Positions 32,844 through 45,081 of a stretch of DNA of 64,000 bases are shown here, in pieces. The stretch covers positions 9,654,031-9,718,030 of the forward strand of contig JAJEKV010000013.1 of NCBI GenBank assembly GCA_021234155.1, in the 5' to 3' direction. Every line of letters starts with the position of its first letter. Positions within the stretch are counted from its first letter, which is position 1. The notes beneath the pieces were generated by a model. It saw only the letters and a list, made by a program, of their open reading frames with translations. It had not been told where the DNA came from and made no database searches. The position numbers and the translations under genes are program-made. This DNA comes from Isoetes taiwanensis (lineage: Eukaryota > Streptophyta > Lycopodiopsida > Isoetales > Isoetaceae).

Positions 32844-34594
32844 TCAATCTGCAATTGCATTCCTGCAACTCTTCGGGTTATGGCGTCCATATTGCCCACA
32901 CCTTGAGCATCTGTAAGGACAAATTTCTTTGAAGCGATCCTCCGTACGGATTCGTCTCTTTTTTGGACGTCCTGGCAGCTTACGTGTAGCAGAAGGTTTC
33001 AGATTTGTCTCTTCTTCCTCTAAGACATCTTGAAATGGAAATATTGCGCCTACATATGCATCACACCATGCCTTTAATGAATATCCTGGATGAGCACACT
33101 CTTGTGGTCTTCTTTTCAACCAGAGGATTGCTCCTAGTGCATGAGCACAAGGAATTCCTCCATGCTACCAAGCACAACAACTGCATGTATAATGTTCAAG
33201 ATCCACAATCCGCCTATGCTCCGGTGTGATAACTTCAAACACAATGCCATTTGAAGGTAAAATTCTGTACTGCCTAGCCCGAGTAAGTGATTCTGTGATG
33301 CGCTTTTCCTCCTTAGGCACTGATGTGTAAGCTACACTTTGCCCTGCAGATACCAATGCTCCTCTAGCTTCATTACCTCGTTTATGCAACCTCTTCATTA
33401 ATGATTGTCTAATATCCGTAAGCATGGCAATAATTGGTTTCTCCCTGGCCTCAAGCAATAGAGAATTCAAAGACTCTGATAAATTTGAAGTAAGGTGACC
33501 AAAGCGTTGTCCCTGGAAATAAGTTGTAGCCCAGCATTCAGGTGGTGCAATTTCTAACATCCAATCTGTTGCTACAGTATTCACTTTTCTCATATTAGCA
33601 ACTTGTTCATCGTATTCAACGATTGTGTTTGCTCGTGCCGCTTCCCAAAAGAAATGCAGAAACCCAATATTATTGCATTTCTTCTTGAGGTTTGCCTCAA
33701 GATGTCTCATGCAATATGCATTTGGGCAGCCAGAGAAAACAGCATACAAAGCCTCCTGCAAACCCTTGTCTCTGTCTGATACAAATGTAAGCCTTGCATC
33801 TACATGTAAAATACTGCGTAGATCCTGTAAAAACCAAATCCAATTCTCTGTATTTTCGTTATCTGTTATTCCAAATGCCACAGGATAAAGTCCTCCTAAG
33901 GCATCTAAACCTATAGCACAAATCAAACGGCCAAGATATTTACCTGTTAAAAAGGTGCCATCCAATCCCAAGAAAGGCCTGCAACTCGTAAATCCAGTTA
34001 GACAAGCTCCAAAAGCAAAGAATACCCTGTAAAAACGTCCTCCACAGTCTTCAATGGCAACATAACTTCCTGGATTGCTCTCTAAGAGTTTCCGGCAAAA
34101 CGCATGTAACTTTCTGTACCCTCTTTGATAATCTCCATTAATAATAGCCATGGCTATCTCTTTTGCGTGATAAGCAACTGCATATGTGACTGTAACACCT
34201 GCTTCTCTACGAAAATCATCAATCAACTCAGGATGCTCCTTGAATTTATCCTGATATTTCATGGCTAACCATCTTGCTGAGGCTTCTTTGTAATTCAATT
34301 GTTGAACACCACTACATGTGTGTTCTCCTATGCTCGAACTACACATCTTGGCCCTCCAGCAATGACGGAGCCAAATAAATGCCATTGGCAATGCTCATCT
34401 TTGCACTTCACCCTGTATCTCAATTTATCAGATTTTATGACTATAAATTCAGTATGGGATGCAATGGCTTGTGTTTGAACTGCAGTTTTAAGGTCTGACA
34501 GAGAATCAAATTGCAATTTTTTTTTAACTGGGGCATTGGGTCCAATTTTGACTACTGTAATCCTGTTTCTTTCAAAACGAAACATGCAAATCAC
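32844..34594 (-). pseudogene. MULE transposase (MuDR type), one frameshift and one TAG
   Basis: From the N-terminus: a MuDR N-terminal DNA-binding segment (FDSLSDLKTAVQTQAIASH, then the Cys pair of CKDEHCQWHLFGS), the MULE catalytic domain (FLGLDGTFLTGKYLGRL with the first Asp, TFVSDRDKG with the second Asp, CMRHLEANLK) and a SWIM zinc finger (CSCCAW, then GIPCAHALGAI). A C-terminal knuckle, CSRCGQYGRHNPKSC, follows. A frameshift with a stop lies near 34,330-34,345, between the DNA-binding and catalytic parts. A TAG at 33,165-33,167 sits where the family usually has Gln, inside the SWIM finger, so it looks like one C-to-T change. The remaining frame is clean over 408 codons, so inactivation is recent. 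Confidence 0.88.
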
Positions 34595-34891
34595 TTACAT
34601 GAGAAGGTTTCCAAGCATGAAATCTTCAACGAATTCCTTCCAGATCGAGAGGGCTTCCAAGCATAAACTCCAACGAATTCCTTCTAGATCATGCTTACAA
34701 GCTTACTTTCGGATTCAAGGTCGTGATGCTTTGCTGAAATAACAACAAGAATCAGATTTGGGGCAGTCTGCTTCTGGCGCGAAAGGAATAACCGTTGCCA
34801 AAAAAGAAAGGGGGTATTTTGATAATTTTAGTAAATACAGGGGTAATTTGATAATTATATTTCAATATAAGGGTAATTCTAGAATTTTCCC

Positions 34892-34900
34892 TACATTTTA
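34892..34900. repeat. Target site duplication of the MULE, right
   Basis: TACATTTTA, matching 31,540-31,548 exactly. Confidence 0.9.
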
Positions 34901-35109
34901 AAGCACATGCAACCAGAACTTCAAACTCAACACATACAATCACAATTTGTTTCGTATTGGGGAAGGGTATTCTCGCCATGGTTTGGACTATGATTTGGGC
35001 ATAATATTGTATTAAACTTTGTATATTTTAGTGAGTTTGGGCATAATATTGTATAAAACTTTGTACATTTTAGTGAGTTTGACCAGCTTGTTTGGTTTTT
35101 TGATGTTCT

Positions 35110-35505
35110 TTGGGGAGAGTTATGCAATGGTCTGCAAATAGAACGTGGTGGTGCAAACACAATTTTCCTATGCTCATGCCGATTGGAGCGCCCTTGTGCT
35201 GCAGGATCTTGGAAAATCGGTTTTTTCTTTCAATTTTTTCATTTGTCCTCATCACTTGTGCATTGGCGCTTCCGAGTTTACAGTTTGCTGTCGATTTAGG
35301 TCTTCTTCAACCGGCTGCCATAGCCATCTTTCGCTCTGTTCTAACAAATATCATAGTTTGCTTTGTAGGAGGAATTGCGTGTTTTGCGCCAGGGATTCAT
35401 GGTTCTGGCTTGCTGATGGTGGATTCAAATCCCACATTCAGATTTCAATTTAATTTCTTAGACTGGTTGCAAAGCAGTTGCACATCAGAGTACACGCTTT
35501 TCTAA
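35110..35505 (+). other. Unrecognised hydrophobic open frame
   Basis: A frame of about 130 codons has two hydrophobic stretches (FFLSIFSFVLITCALALPSL and AIFRSVLTNIIVCFVGGIAC). These could be membrane segments or translated T-rich DNA. No family is recognised and splice context is unclear. Confidence 0.2.
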
Positions 35506-35662
35506 TTTTGTGCTGCTTGTGCAGGTTAAGACGGAGCTTGTAACAAGTTTGTCAGATCTCTGACCAGAGCTTTAGTTCATGCTCCATTTTTTCTAGGATT
35601 GGACAATGATGGTTGTCACGCTAAAATCGGTGTTTTGCACCATTGAAACCTGCACATAAATT

Positions 35663-36336
35663 TTGGATAAAGATTTAGTGGCCATTGATCTGGCAAATAA
35701 AACAAGAAATATTCACCAAATGAATGGTCATAATTTCAACGTCACTAGAATGAGGCAAGATAACATAAGAAGATGTGAAGAGAGTGAAATCCAGGTTGTT
35801 CAATCTTCAGCATGGATGACAACTAAACTGTTTAAACCATGGCTGCCACACTTTTCGCCAAGAGTCCATGGTGGTGTCTCTCCAGACAAGCCTCACCTAA
35901 TCATTTTGGATGGTTATGGTACACCTGTGGAGCTTTTTTTTCATTTTGCGTGGGGATTCATTCTGCTCTATTACCTACACACACATCCCATAGGCTGTTG
36001 CCTTTGGATATTGCTTGTTTCACACCTTTCAAGGCATCCTTCAAGAGACATAAGGCTACTTACATGGTCAGGAAAGGCAGGTCAAAACCTAAGAGGGAGG
36101 AGATTGCTGCGCTGATCTCACTATCCATCGAGATAAGGTTGACACCAAACAATATCAAGGCTGGATTTAGTGCCACTAGTATTTAGCATTTAAGTCCCAA
36201 ACGAGTGGGGCTATGTTTGGAAGGCATGAAACTTGTTAACCATGTTACTGAAGAGCCAGTATGGCTAAGGGAGGATGTGCAAGATGGCAATGCCGTGGGA
36301 CTTGATGGCAACAACCTTAATAAAGCAGAATTGTAG
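35663..36336 (+). pseudogene. pogo-like DDE_1 transposase fragment
   Basis: Two overlapping frames give the middle of a DDE_1 (pogo/jerky-type, Tc1-mariner superfamily) transposase. The segment VSPDKPHLIILDGYGT near 35,880-35,930 contains the second catalytic Asp region (usually LDGHGSH). PTHTSHRLLPLDIACFTPFK then lies near 35,975-36,030 in the neighbouring frame. A C-terminal KRHKATYMVRKG and SATSI region continues past 36,180. The frame changes near 35,930. The N-terminal helix-turn-helix is not seen, so this is a dead fragment. Confidence 0.75.
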
Positions 36337-36856
36337 GACTTCAACATGGCAGATATGTAAATGCATTGAGAAAAAACTTTGCTTGGTACCTTAGACCTAT
36401 TGCATCCCAATACTTTGCTCTCCTACTTGTTGCTCATCACCCTGCTACCCAGTTCCCATGCCAATGTATGTCCCACAGTCACCTATAGACCCCTTCATAG
36501 CCAATCCAATTACAACAACTTCTTCATCGTCTGTTCTTAATAGAGGTTGCTGGAGATTCAAGGGATGCAAGAGCAAGCAAAAGTGGCTCCTAGAAATCAT
36601 TCATCGTAGTGCCCACCCTCTACCTACATATCCATCTACATTTTGTCAACTTCATAAGATAGCAAAGGGGCTCAATTTGGCAGCACATTCCACAACTTAG
36701 CTTGCATGCCACTTATCCTTTCATTAGCTTCGAATTATAGTCATTTCTCACCACTCTAGTAGGCCAGTATGGTTGAAGAGACTATTGCATTGCACCAAGT
36801 CGAGAATACCGTGATAGCACTAGTGGTCCCACTGATCCAACCCTTTCAGAAAATCA

Positions 36857-38195
36857 ATGTGATTAGTCTCATGGAATGTTCACGGGGTGGGTTCATAGAG
36901 GAAATTCATAAGAAGCTAAGGCGAGGATAGGAAGGCACCAGAGATTGAACAAAAAAAGGTACGTAATAGCTATATGCTCTGATCCTAATGATGATAGATA
37001 AAAATGGATTGGAAGATATCATGAAGATACTGGAAGAGTTCTATCAAAAAGTAGGCTTGGCTGTAAATCTAGAAAAGACAAAAATTATCAGCTTTAGGAG
37101 ATCGAATAAAAGAAGATAATGAGGTCAACTACATCGGACAATAGGTGGAAAAACAAAAGAACACAAATATTTGGGATATAAGACAGGAATCAAAAGGACA
37201 TGGAAACAAGGTCTAGATGAGAGATGGTAGGCGACGATCAAAAATTATTCTGGAATGCAATCAGTTTGTGCACACCACAATATAATGGATTAGGGGTGAA
37301 ATGTCACATGTTCAATATGACAGTCACTCTAGGCTTACTGTATGGAATTGAAGCATGGGGATGTAGTACCTCAGCAGGAAAATGGGTTAAGGCTGAAAAA
37401 CTGATCAAGCATTTCCAATGCAAAGAACGAGGAATTAAGAAGTCCACACTGGCCACAATAGCACTGTATAAGACAAAGATCACATGGATGGCAGTCTTGG
37501 GATTGGAAAGGACTATCCTATTTTTGAGCAGGAACTTGGCGCACAAATCCAAATAGAAACTGGTAAGGCAGGCAATAGAAGCCTCAAGAGAAATGACAAG
37601 GGAAGCTACCAGAGGATGGATCCTGGAACTTCAAAATTGAGGCACTAAGTTAGGATGTGACCTATGGGGAAGAAGTGAATAACAAGATATTACATGGGGA
37701 ACAGGAGGGCTTAAGGTCAAAACTATTGAAAGCCTGGATAGAGAGACAACTAGATATTAAATTGAGATTATATCTGGATACAATAAATCTAGAGGAACAT
37801 TTAATAGGACAAGAAATTTACACAGACAGTAAACAATCAAAGGCAACCACGCAGTGCTGTACATATTTCGAACAAGAGGTCACAAACTGAGGATTGAGCG
37901 GAAGCGATGGCAGTGTTCCATGCCAGAAAGGGATGATAGACTCTGTATGCTTTGTGATCTGGGGGAAATAGAAGATGAAGAGCATGTGTGGAACATGTGC
38001 TCAATATATGAGGAGGTAAGACAAAAATGGAAAGACATAAATTGGAAGTACGAAGTAGGGAAAGCCACAAGAGATACAGAGACAGTAAAATATACCACCG
38101 AAGCTGTGAAGCAGATTTTGGAAGAGCACAAGTATAATTTGCTTTACAGAATGCAAAATGACATCGATGGAGAAGGTTTGAAACCGGCCCCATAA
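36857..38195 (+). mobile_element. LINE remnant with internal deletion and RT zinc-binding end
   Basis: The remnant opens near 36,857 with VISWNVHGVGS, the first motif of a LINE apurinic-type endonuclease. It jumps to a late RT segment near 37,000 (MKILEEFYQKVGLAVNLEKT). The following frame, near 37,224-37,553, resembles the region after the RT core. The end, 37,854-38,195, carries a reverse-transcriptase zinc-binding pattern (RLCMLCDLGEIEDEEHVWNM, C-x2-C with His and Cys beyond). It is a different LINE family from the copies at 12 and 40 kb. Confidence 0.65.
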
Positions 38196-38739
38196 GGTAG
38201 CAATATGGATATACAGGGAAAGGGGGAGTGGTTTTTTTCCCAAGTTAAAAATCTGGATTTTTCTTCACCATTTCTGCCAGATTCCATGATTAAAGAAGTC
38301 GCCCATCCAATAGTTAAAATACAAAGACGGGTGTTTATAGTTGTGCTCACACCTTGTACTCAATGTCATGGGACCTCAGGTCATTACTGATACTAAAATT
38401 TTATACAATACAATCCCCCCTAAAGAGGGATCATACATCCTCTTATCTCTCAAAGTTGGATGCTCAATTTGTGTATCTGCAGGGGCACAAATGCCACAAG
38501 GGAAATTTGTCAAAGCTTACAAATATGGACGTCTAATGCTTCAATGCATTGGTGGTATAGCAAGTAATTCTGCTAATGCAAGAGTTGTTGTTGATTTGGT
38601 CAGTAGGCTATTATCATGTGGCATGAGCATAAGGTCCGATATGCTCTTGTGAATATATATGCTCATAATAGACATCATCAGAAAGCTTCATTATAGGCAT
38701 CTTCATAGTTGAAGATGTTTAGTATAGGCCATGAATTTT

Positions 38740-39340
38740 CTTGAATTCTTGTGGAGGACTTCAACATGGTCGAAGTCGAAGAGGATCAGCTAGGAGACCC
38801 CTCTAATGTTGTGTTTGAGTTGGAGTATCAGCAACGGCATCGTCTTTTTCATAATTGCAACCTCTCGGAGGTGGATGGTGAGGGAGCTTTCCCTTGATGC
38901 AACGGGTAGACTGGCATCTAGATAGAGCTTATCAAAATGATGTTTTGGTTATGTCATACCCATGACTTTTTTGGTATTGGCTTTGAGATAATTTTATCTT
39001 GGATCATCATCCACAGTTTATTGCAGACTCAGCATTGGTGCACTGCCATCTAGAGCAAATGTGCTTTCGCTTGATTGGGAAGCCTTTGAAGGATTTGAGA
39101 ATTTCCAAGCTATTTATAGGGGCATTCGATCTCGATGTCATGGCGGGAATTGTGGATGTATTCAGGTAAGCAGCGTCCCCTAATATCTGTCTTGGCATCA
39201 TTATGGCTGCCAGATAGATTGTTGCTCTCAGAGCCAGCAGATTCATGGCAATTTTTAGGCCGTCTTTCTAGCAAGAGATATTCCCTTTCAATACCCGTTG
39301 AAGTTGTTCAAGTGTGAATGGATTCTCATGCAAAGTTAAA
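38740..39340 (+). mobile_element. LINE endonuclease-domain fragment
   Basis: The plus strand reads EDFNMVEVEEDQLGDPSN near 38,756, matching the G-D-F-N motif region of LINE endonucleases. Further protein-like sequence follows (LEQMCFRLIGKPLKDLRI near 39,048). It is cut off where a LINE in the opposite direction begins at about 39,396. Confidence 0.5.
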
Positions 39341-39395
39341 GTTTGTAACATCTTAAGGTCTATTAAAAGTGATCCAAAACAATTTAGAATTAAAG

Positions 39396-41635
39396 TGAAT
39401 TGATTTTTATCATCCACGAAGACTAATCGGCCTATCGAACCCAAACAAAGAATACAACAAGTGTACTATTGCTAGGATTAAAGACCCTGCCCCGAAGTGA
39501 TTTCGAGGCAAAAACCTTGGCAGTAGAGATTGTACAATGGTACATTATGATGCATGTTGGTGTAGCATTTGAGGACATAACTGAGTGCGCACATCTATGA
39601 TGTCCTCAAGATAAGATCCTAGTGAACCCATCGAAGCCGTGGTCCAAAGAAGGCATGCATTTCTTGGCCGGTTAGGCAGATCAACTCCTAAGATAGCCGG
39701 GCACCTGATGTGATTGAATAATCGGACATTGATGTAGAGTGTGGCTTTTTGTCTTCAATGGCGCCTTTGTTGGAAACACGATACAACCTCCTAACCCATC
39801 CGCCTCGCCTCAATTCAAGTAGGGATGTCCACTGCGTTAATTGAAGCTATCAATTTGCACTTTTTCAATGGCAAATGTGTACAAGGGTAGCACTGTGGAC
39901 ACCGCATAAACCCAGGGTTGACCTTGAGCTTGTAATGTGCCGTCTTAATATGTTCAAAAGATCATCAAAGATCCCAAAGCTTCGAGGAAGCAAACATCAA
40001 GGTATCGGCCAGTAGGTGATGGTGGTCCTCTTCAGTTTGAACTTGTATGCACCTATGCTCTTGTACATTCCATCTGGAGAACCACTGCTCACCTCTCTTT
40101 CCAACACACCATGAGGTGCTGTGGGTCTATGGCCACAATATAAACTAGGTTGGGGTGACGTTCAATGCCCATACCGACTATCTTCTGGGAGCAGATAATA
40201 TGGCGTCAAGCAAGTGGACTATCAAGAGCCAAGAATCCTGTCTCTTGCAAAAGGATCCGATATGGGACTGCGGATTTCACCTCGAAAGTGAGGCTTTTGT
40301 ACTGCTTCTAATTCATTCCATGTGGTCGGAATTATGATGGGGCTCCAGACTTCGACCCTATATAAAAGAAGGTGTTCCATCAAAACCCTAAAAAAGTGTG
40401 GCAGATGGCGCCAGTCATACAACTCTGCTTTATAGCTATTATTCTGCATTGCATAGAGTTCCCTCCAACCCAATCAAACGGAAGTGTCCCAATATGTGGT
40501 AGTGGGGAACTCTATGCCCAGGTACTTGTAGATATATGCTACATCCACACTTTGCTCCTAATAAGTGAAGCAGGAAAGCATTGCTTGGCATGAAGACGAG
40601 ACAAGCAAGACTTTAGTCTTGGCCAAATTGACCCTCATTCCACTGGCCCGATAGAGAGTATCTAGAGCATGTAGGTGCTGCTACATGGCTTCTAGGTTAT
40701 GGGCTAAGAGGTTTACATCATCTGCATATATGAGCTGCCTAATGATCTAGTGCACAAGCTGAGCTCCATCATCTCCATGATTGGTAAGCCACCACCTCCA
40801 AATCGTCAATGTAGAGGTCAAATAATGTTGGGGAGAGTGGGCATCCCAGACAGACACCAATACTTCTGTTGACAGGTTATCCTGTCGTGTCAATCGGCCA
40901 GAACATGTCTCATAGATTTTGTGTACTGTATTTTGCAAGTCTTTAGGGACTCTCAGTTGTCTTAATCTTTCCCATAACTTTTCTCAAGGCACAATGTCCA
41001 AAGCCTTTGCAAAGTCGATAAAAATAGCAATAGAGATCCTAGTGGCGGTTCCTGCTGTCCTCAACCAAGATCTGGAGTGTGAATATATGGTTAATGGTAG
41101 AGTCCAGGGGCCTAAATCTTGACTGTGGATCGCTTGCACACTACATCCCCTCCGCCCACATTGTCAATTATTGTTCAGATGCTGGCCATCAATTTTGCAA
41201 AGAGTGGACTGACTATGATTGTTCTGATTTGAATGAGCTATGTTGAGTCTTCTATTTTATAGATGAGAACTACCCTGTTAGTAGTCCATTGATGGGAAAA
41301 TTATTTCTGTAATGCCATGTTGAATAGTGTGGTCGTGATGCACACTATTGGTGGTCCCCTCACCCCCATTTGAGTAGCTCTACTTGCATGCCATCCAAGT
41401 CTTCCGCCTTGCCATTGATTTAGACCTGCATGCCGTGAGTGACACCCTCCTCTGTAATTGCCGAAGCCGGACCTCTTTGTAGAGAAACCTCTGCTTGGAC
41501 CCTGAGAGGATCATAGATCTAGTGCAAGTATTGTACCCATTGGTCGGGACTGAAATTTCCTATAGGTTGTAGAGGTTTGCTCAGCATCTTTCTCCAGAAT
41601 GTCCTAAGATGTTTGTCCAGGAGGTAAAACTTTTT
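39396..41635 (-). mobile_element. LINE, decayed second copy of the 12-kb family
   Basis: The 3' end near 39,405-39,435 repeats the terminal phrase CTTCGTGGATGATAAAAAT and the flanking GGTTCGATAGGCCGA. The minus strand encodes YAMQNNSYKAELYDW (near 40,440), and the RT catalytic box reads LIYADDVNLLA (near 40,715-40,745). The surrounding DNA aligns with 11.75-13.8 kb in the same order. Many stops and frameshifts are present. The copy ends near an A-rich junction at about 41,630-41,650. Confidence 0.75.
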
Positions 41636-41659
41636 TTTTTGGGAAGTCAAGGTTGACTT

Positions 41660-42420
41660 TATATTTCATCTAGTCAAAATACATATTACTTGCTCTACTT
41701 GCAGGCTGAAAAATAGCGGGCAATGTTCCGATTCTATTTCTTCATCACCTACCACAAAATTAGTGAGATCTTCCATGGATTCTTCCGACATTGCTAAGTA
41801 ATCAACCGTGCTCCTCTCCTTGCAAGTACTCAAAAATATCATGGCTGAGTCTTTAAAAGGATGGCCAAAATAGTAGATAAACATGACTAAAGTCTAATTA
41901 TATCTATTTTAATGCATAAGTTAAGGCTATGAACGCAATATAGTTTAGATCAAAGTACTCAGAATAGTCATAGTTATCAGAGGTTTGTGCACCCATCAAG
42001 TCCTGCATAGTGAGATCTGCAATAACATTTCTTTCATAGATATTTAGCATTAGATTGAAATTTTCTATAGTGAAGGTAGTGTACTCAATCAACAACAACA
42101 TATAAGCCTCCCTCCTCTGCTGCAATGATGATACAAACTCATAAAGAAAGGCTTAAGAATGCTAAATCTCTAGACATCAGGCTCGGAGAAAAGTTTCTGA
42201 GCAGCCATAGCATGGACCATTTCTTGCTTGAGTGTAATAACCCTCTACTGCTCCACAATGTATTTGGATTTCTTTTCTTTTATAAAAAGAACGCACTGTC
42301 TTATCACAAGGGCATCGAAGCCAGCACTTGAGCTCCCTACATTCAATATCAAACCATTGATTACTGGAGATTCTGAAGGTTACAATTCTAGGTTCTCTGT
42401 GGGTGGCTTTTGCCAAAACA
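41660..42420 (-). pseudogene. Unrecognised repeated module, minus-strand copy
   Basis: The minus strand encodes QQRREAYMLLLIEYTTFTIE and then LNIYERNVIADLTMQDLMGA (42,125-41,904). A related sequence is encoded on the plus strand at 44,780-45,000. Upstream, 42,416-42,177 reads RISSNQWFDIECRELKCW with several Cys. I do not recognise the family. Its occurrence in two copies suggests part of an uncharacterised element ORF. Confidence 0.4.
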
Positions 42421-42439
42421 TCTCTCTGCAGTAGTCATA

Positions 42440-44720
42440 AGCGTTGTGACCAACCGGTCAATCTGTTGATGTAGCGTAGAGAGCTAAAGAATTCCCTCTA
42501 GGTCGGCTATTAGCATCTGGGCATAAGTCTCCGCACAGTCATAATCTAGCCGCTATGAGGCGCGTGGGTTGGATCGCGATGTGGTCCGCTGCACCCGCCC
42601 GATCCACTTGGAGAAAAAGGCTTGATGATGCCGGTCGATCTTTTCATCTCATTGTTCCGTGCTAACCTTCGAGTTGGGTGATGAGATGCAGATCTTACGC
42701 AAACACCAGCATGTAATCTACGACGCTAAGGTCGCCTCCCTAATTTTCCTGCCGGCAGGTGTAGTTGGCGGATAGTGGCCATTGCACCAAACCATTCAGA
42801 TGACTAAGTCAAAGACGCTGCACATCTGAAGCAATTGCCGGCCACGTCATGTGATCTAGTGGGCTCCATAGGCTGATATCCATGGCCAAGTAATCTCTGC
42901 AAGGCAGAGTTGTAGTACATCTTCTACCAACAGGTCAAACTTCATGAGCTGCTCTATTTTCCTGTGTGCATTGAAATCTCCTAGCAACATAATCTGGCCC
43001 AATTGTCATATAGTTGCATATCATTATATATATTGGCACATGGATCTAGTCTATTCACATCTGTATTGTAGCAGTAGAAGTTGGAATCTGCATGCGAAAA
43101 GCCGTAAAACGGGTTCACCAACTTGCGACTCACGCAATCTTAAGTTGAGCATTAATTTAATTTTGATTTATATTTCCAATTTTTGAATTGATTATCTAAA
43201 ATGAAAAAAGCAGTGTACTCAGTAATAAAGTACTCCCCAAAAGGGGTACACCCTAGCATGCTCTTACCCACGTAACGGTTGTGTCTGTTTGTCTTCAGCA
43301 AAGAAACTAATTTTGTCAAGCTTGTGCAGTAGTAGCAAGCATCACCCCCATGTCCCCGTTTGCATGTGCGCTTATTGAACAATGAGTGGTGTTGATATCC
43401 TGGTAGGTCTAATATCCCGTGGCCAGTATATTCTCAGGATTATATAAGAAAGATGAAATCCATATCTGCAGCAATAAAGTTAAGACTATCTCCCTTCTGC
43501 CAAGGGAAGCCCATGTTGTTCTGGAGACCATATGCAAGCACTGTCCCTAATTGATGATCGGGTCCGCAGCAAGCAAGGGGGACAACATCAAGACGTTGTG
43601 TAGAAGCAAAATATCAGAAATAGTAGCATGAGAAACAACATCAGGAATAGCAGAAAAAACAATAGAGGGAACAACAGTAGCACCCCGAGAGGTGTCAGGG
43701 CATGCAATGGGCGAAGCGGGAGGAGTGGCAATAGCATGTTGAGTAGAAATAGCCGCGGCGAGAGTGGTAGTAGATGATCAGCTTCAACAGTGGATGCAGC
43801 AGCAGCTCTGGAAACCCTAATAATAGTCCTGACAGCAACACCTTGAGGAGTTTTAGAGGCTCTTGCATCCCTGATCTCAGCATTGGGTGGTCTGAATACT
43901 CGTGCTTTGCATTGGACCAGGGCCGTTGGGTCTCCAGTGCAATTGATGGCTCCCACACGAGCTAGCTCTCTTCTACGTTGCTCATTCTTTGGGGATGAGG
44001 CGGTGGATCGACATACATTGAGGTGCCCTTCAGTTTCAACCCTTGGCTCAATATAGTGTCTCTTACCAGAGTATTGACAATTGTTAAATTTGGGTGATGA
44101 ACATCATGATGCCTAAGCCCGAGCAATGTGTATGAGGGCATGAAACATCATGTGTGATAGGACATTGTGTGCAGTCGATCAATGAGGTGCTCCTCCTCGA
44201 TTTTAGGCAGGCCTTGAACCACCGGTATCTCTTGCAACTCTATTTTCGTTGCACGTTGAACCACAAGGCAATGTTCCATGTCCCGGGACATGTTGTTGGC
44301 TGCCTGCTGGGAGCTGCTTCCTAATTGTGCTAAGCCCATGGCTGCTCTTAATAGAGTCTACCTTGTCGTGCAAATTCACACAAGCATTGTTGTAGCTGCC
44401 CATGAAATTTTGCGCGATTTTCTTTGTCCTGTTATGTGAGTGCGACATGCAGTCCTCGTACCTCCTGATCCTACGTGGTTGCCTTATGTTCCAATCCCCA
44501 AAGTTTAGAGGCCATCTCTGTTTCCTTAGCTGAGAAGTGCTCCTATATACTGTTGATCTTGCCTTGGAGGGTCTGGAGGTGTTGGTGCTGCACTTGGTTG
44601 GCTGCTTATAAGGTATTTTAGACTGTGGTTTGCCCTCTCTTCTGCTTCTGGGTAGAGTAGTGATAGAGTTACCTAAGTCTTCTGCTCGAAATCTTCTCGG
44701 TTTTGAGCTATAGTATTCAT
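42440..44720. other. Probable element interior between inverted module copies
   Basis: The sequence between the two inverted module copies has several protein-like minus-strand stretches (for example 44,751-44,203, 182 codons, polar and basic). None has a domain I recognise. A TIR-like MITE end lies at 43,243-43,269. Possibly gag-like or spacer DNA of a retroelement. Confidence 0.3.
43243..43269. mobile_element. Isolated MITE end, same family as 51.6-51.9 kb
   Basis: GGGGTACACCCTAGCATGCT followed by CTTACCC matches the right terminus of the MITE at 51,619-51,940, TGGTACACCCTAGCATGCTT followed by TCACC. The partner end could not be found nearby, so this is a solo or decayed copy. Confidence 0.5.
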
Positions 44721-44721
44721 T

Positions 44722-45010
44722 TTGGCGGATAGGGTTTCCAGGGTGGTCCAAATATCCGCAAGTCGTGCTCTATCTTGCTACCCTTTTTGGCAACAAAAAA
44801 GAGAGGCACTTGTCCTTCTTCTTCTGGACTTCACAAACTTTTCAGCTGATGAATTGGATATCCACTTAAATATCATGGGACGCAGAGCGGTAGCTTATCT
44901 GACTCTGTAGGATCTACTCGATGCTCAATGAAGGACATGAAGTTATATAACCATTTTCTTCCAATTTAAAGTTCGATTCTTATTTCTAACATATTATTGT
45001 ATTTTGCAGT
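44722..45010 (+). pseudogene. Unrecognised repeated module, plus-strand copy
   Basis: It encodes QQKREALVLLLLDFTNFSAD and then LNIMGRRAVAYLTL, with a stop where the other copy has Gln, then DLLDAQ. It aligns with the minus-strand copy at 41,904-42,130 over about 70 residues. Downstream lies the hAT-like transposase. Confidence 0.4.
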
Positions 45011-45081
45011 ACACAACACATTTAGAGACTTTTACTAAATCTTACTTTTCTCTAATCTTAAATATTTGGTGACAATGTAGA

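Larger units (their letters stand above)
31549..34891 (-). mobile_element. Mutator-like element (MULE), nearly complete
   Basis: The 3,343-bp element is bounded by diverged terminal inverted repeats. The left end starts GGGAAATTTCTATATTTCC and the right end, read inward, starts GGGAAAATTCTAGAATTACC. Similarity continues for about 80 bp (ACCC.TGTATTT ... AAT.CCCC). Perfect 9-bp duplications TACATTTTA flank it. It carries one transposase gene on the minus strand (32,844-34,594), with one frameshift and one in-frame TAG. Subterminal direct repeats are present at 31,639-31,701 (period 34), 31,951-32,013 (period 31) and about 34,606-34,700 (period about 43). Such repeats are common in transposase-binding ends. 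The perfect target duplication points to a fairly recent insertion. Confidence 0.9.

Noticed and set aside
35110-35505. Membrane transporter gene
   Set aside because: The hydrophobic stretches are suggestive, but there is no family motif, start context or partner exon. Kept only as an unrecognised frame.
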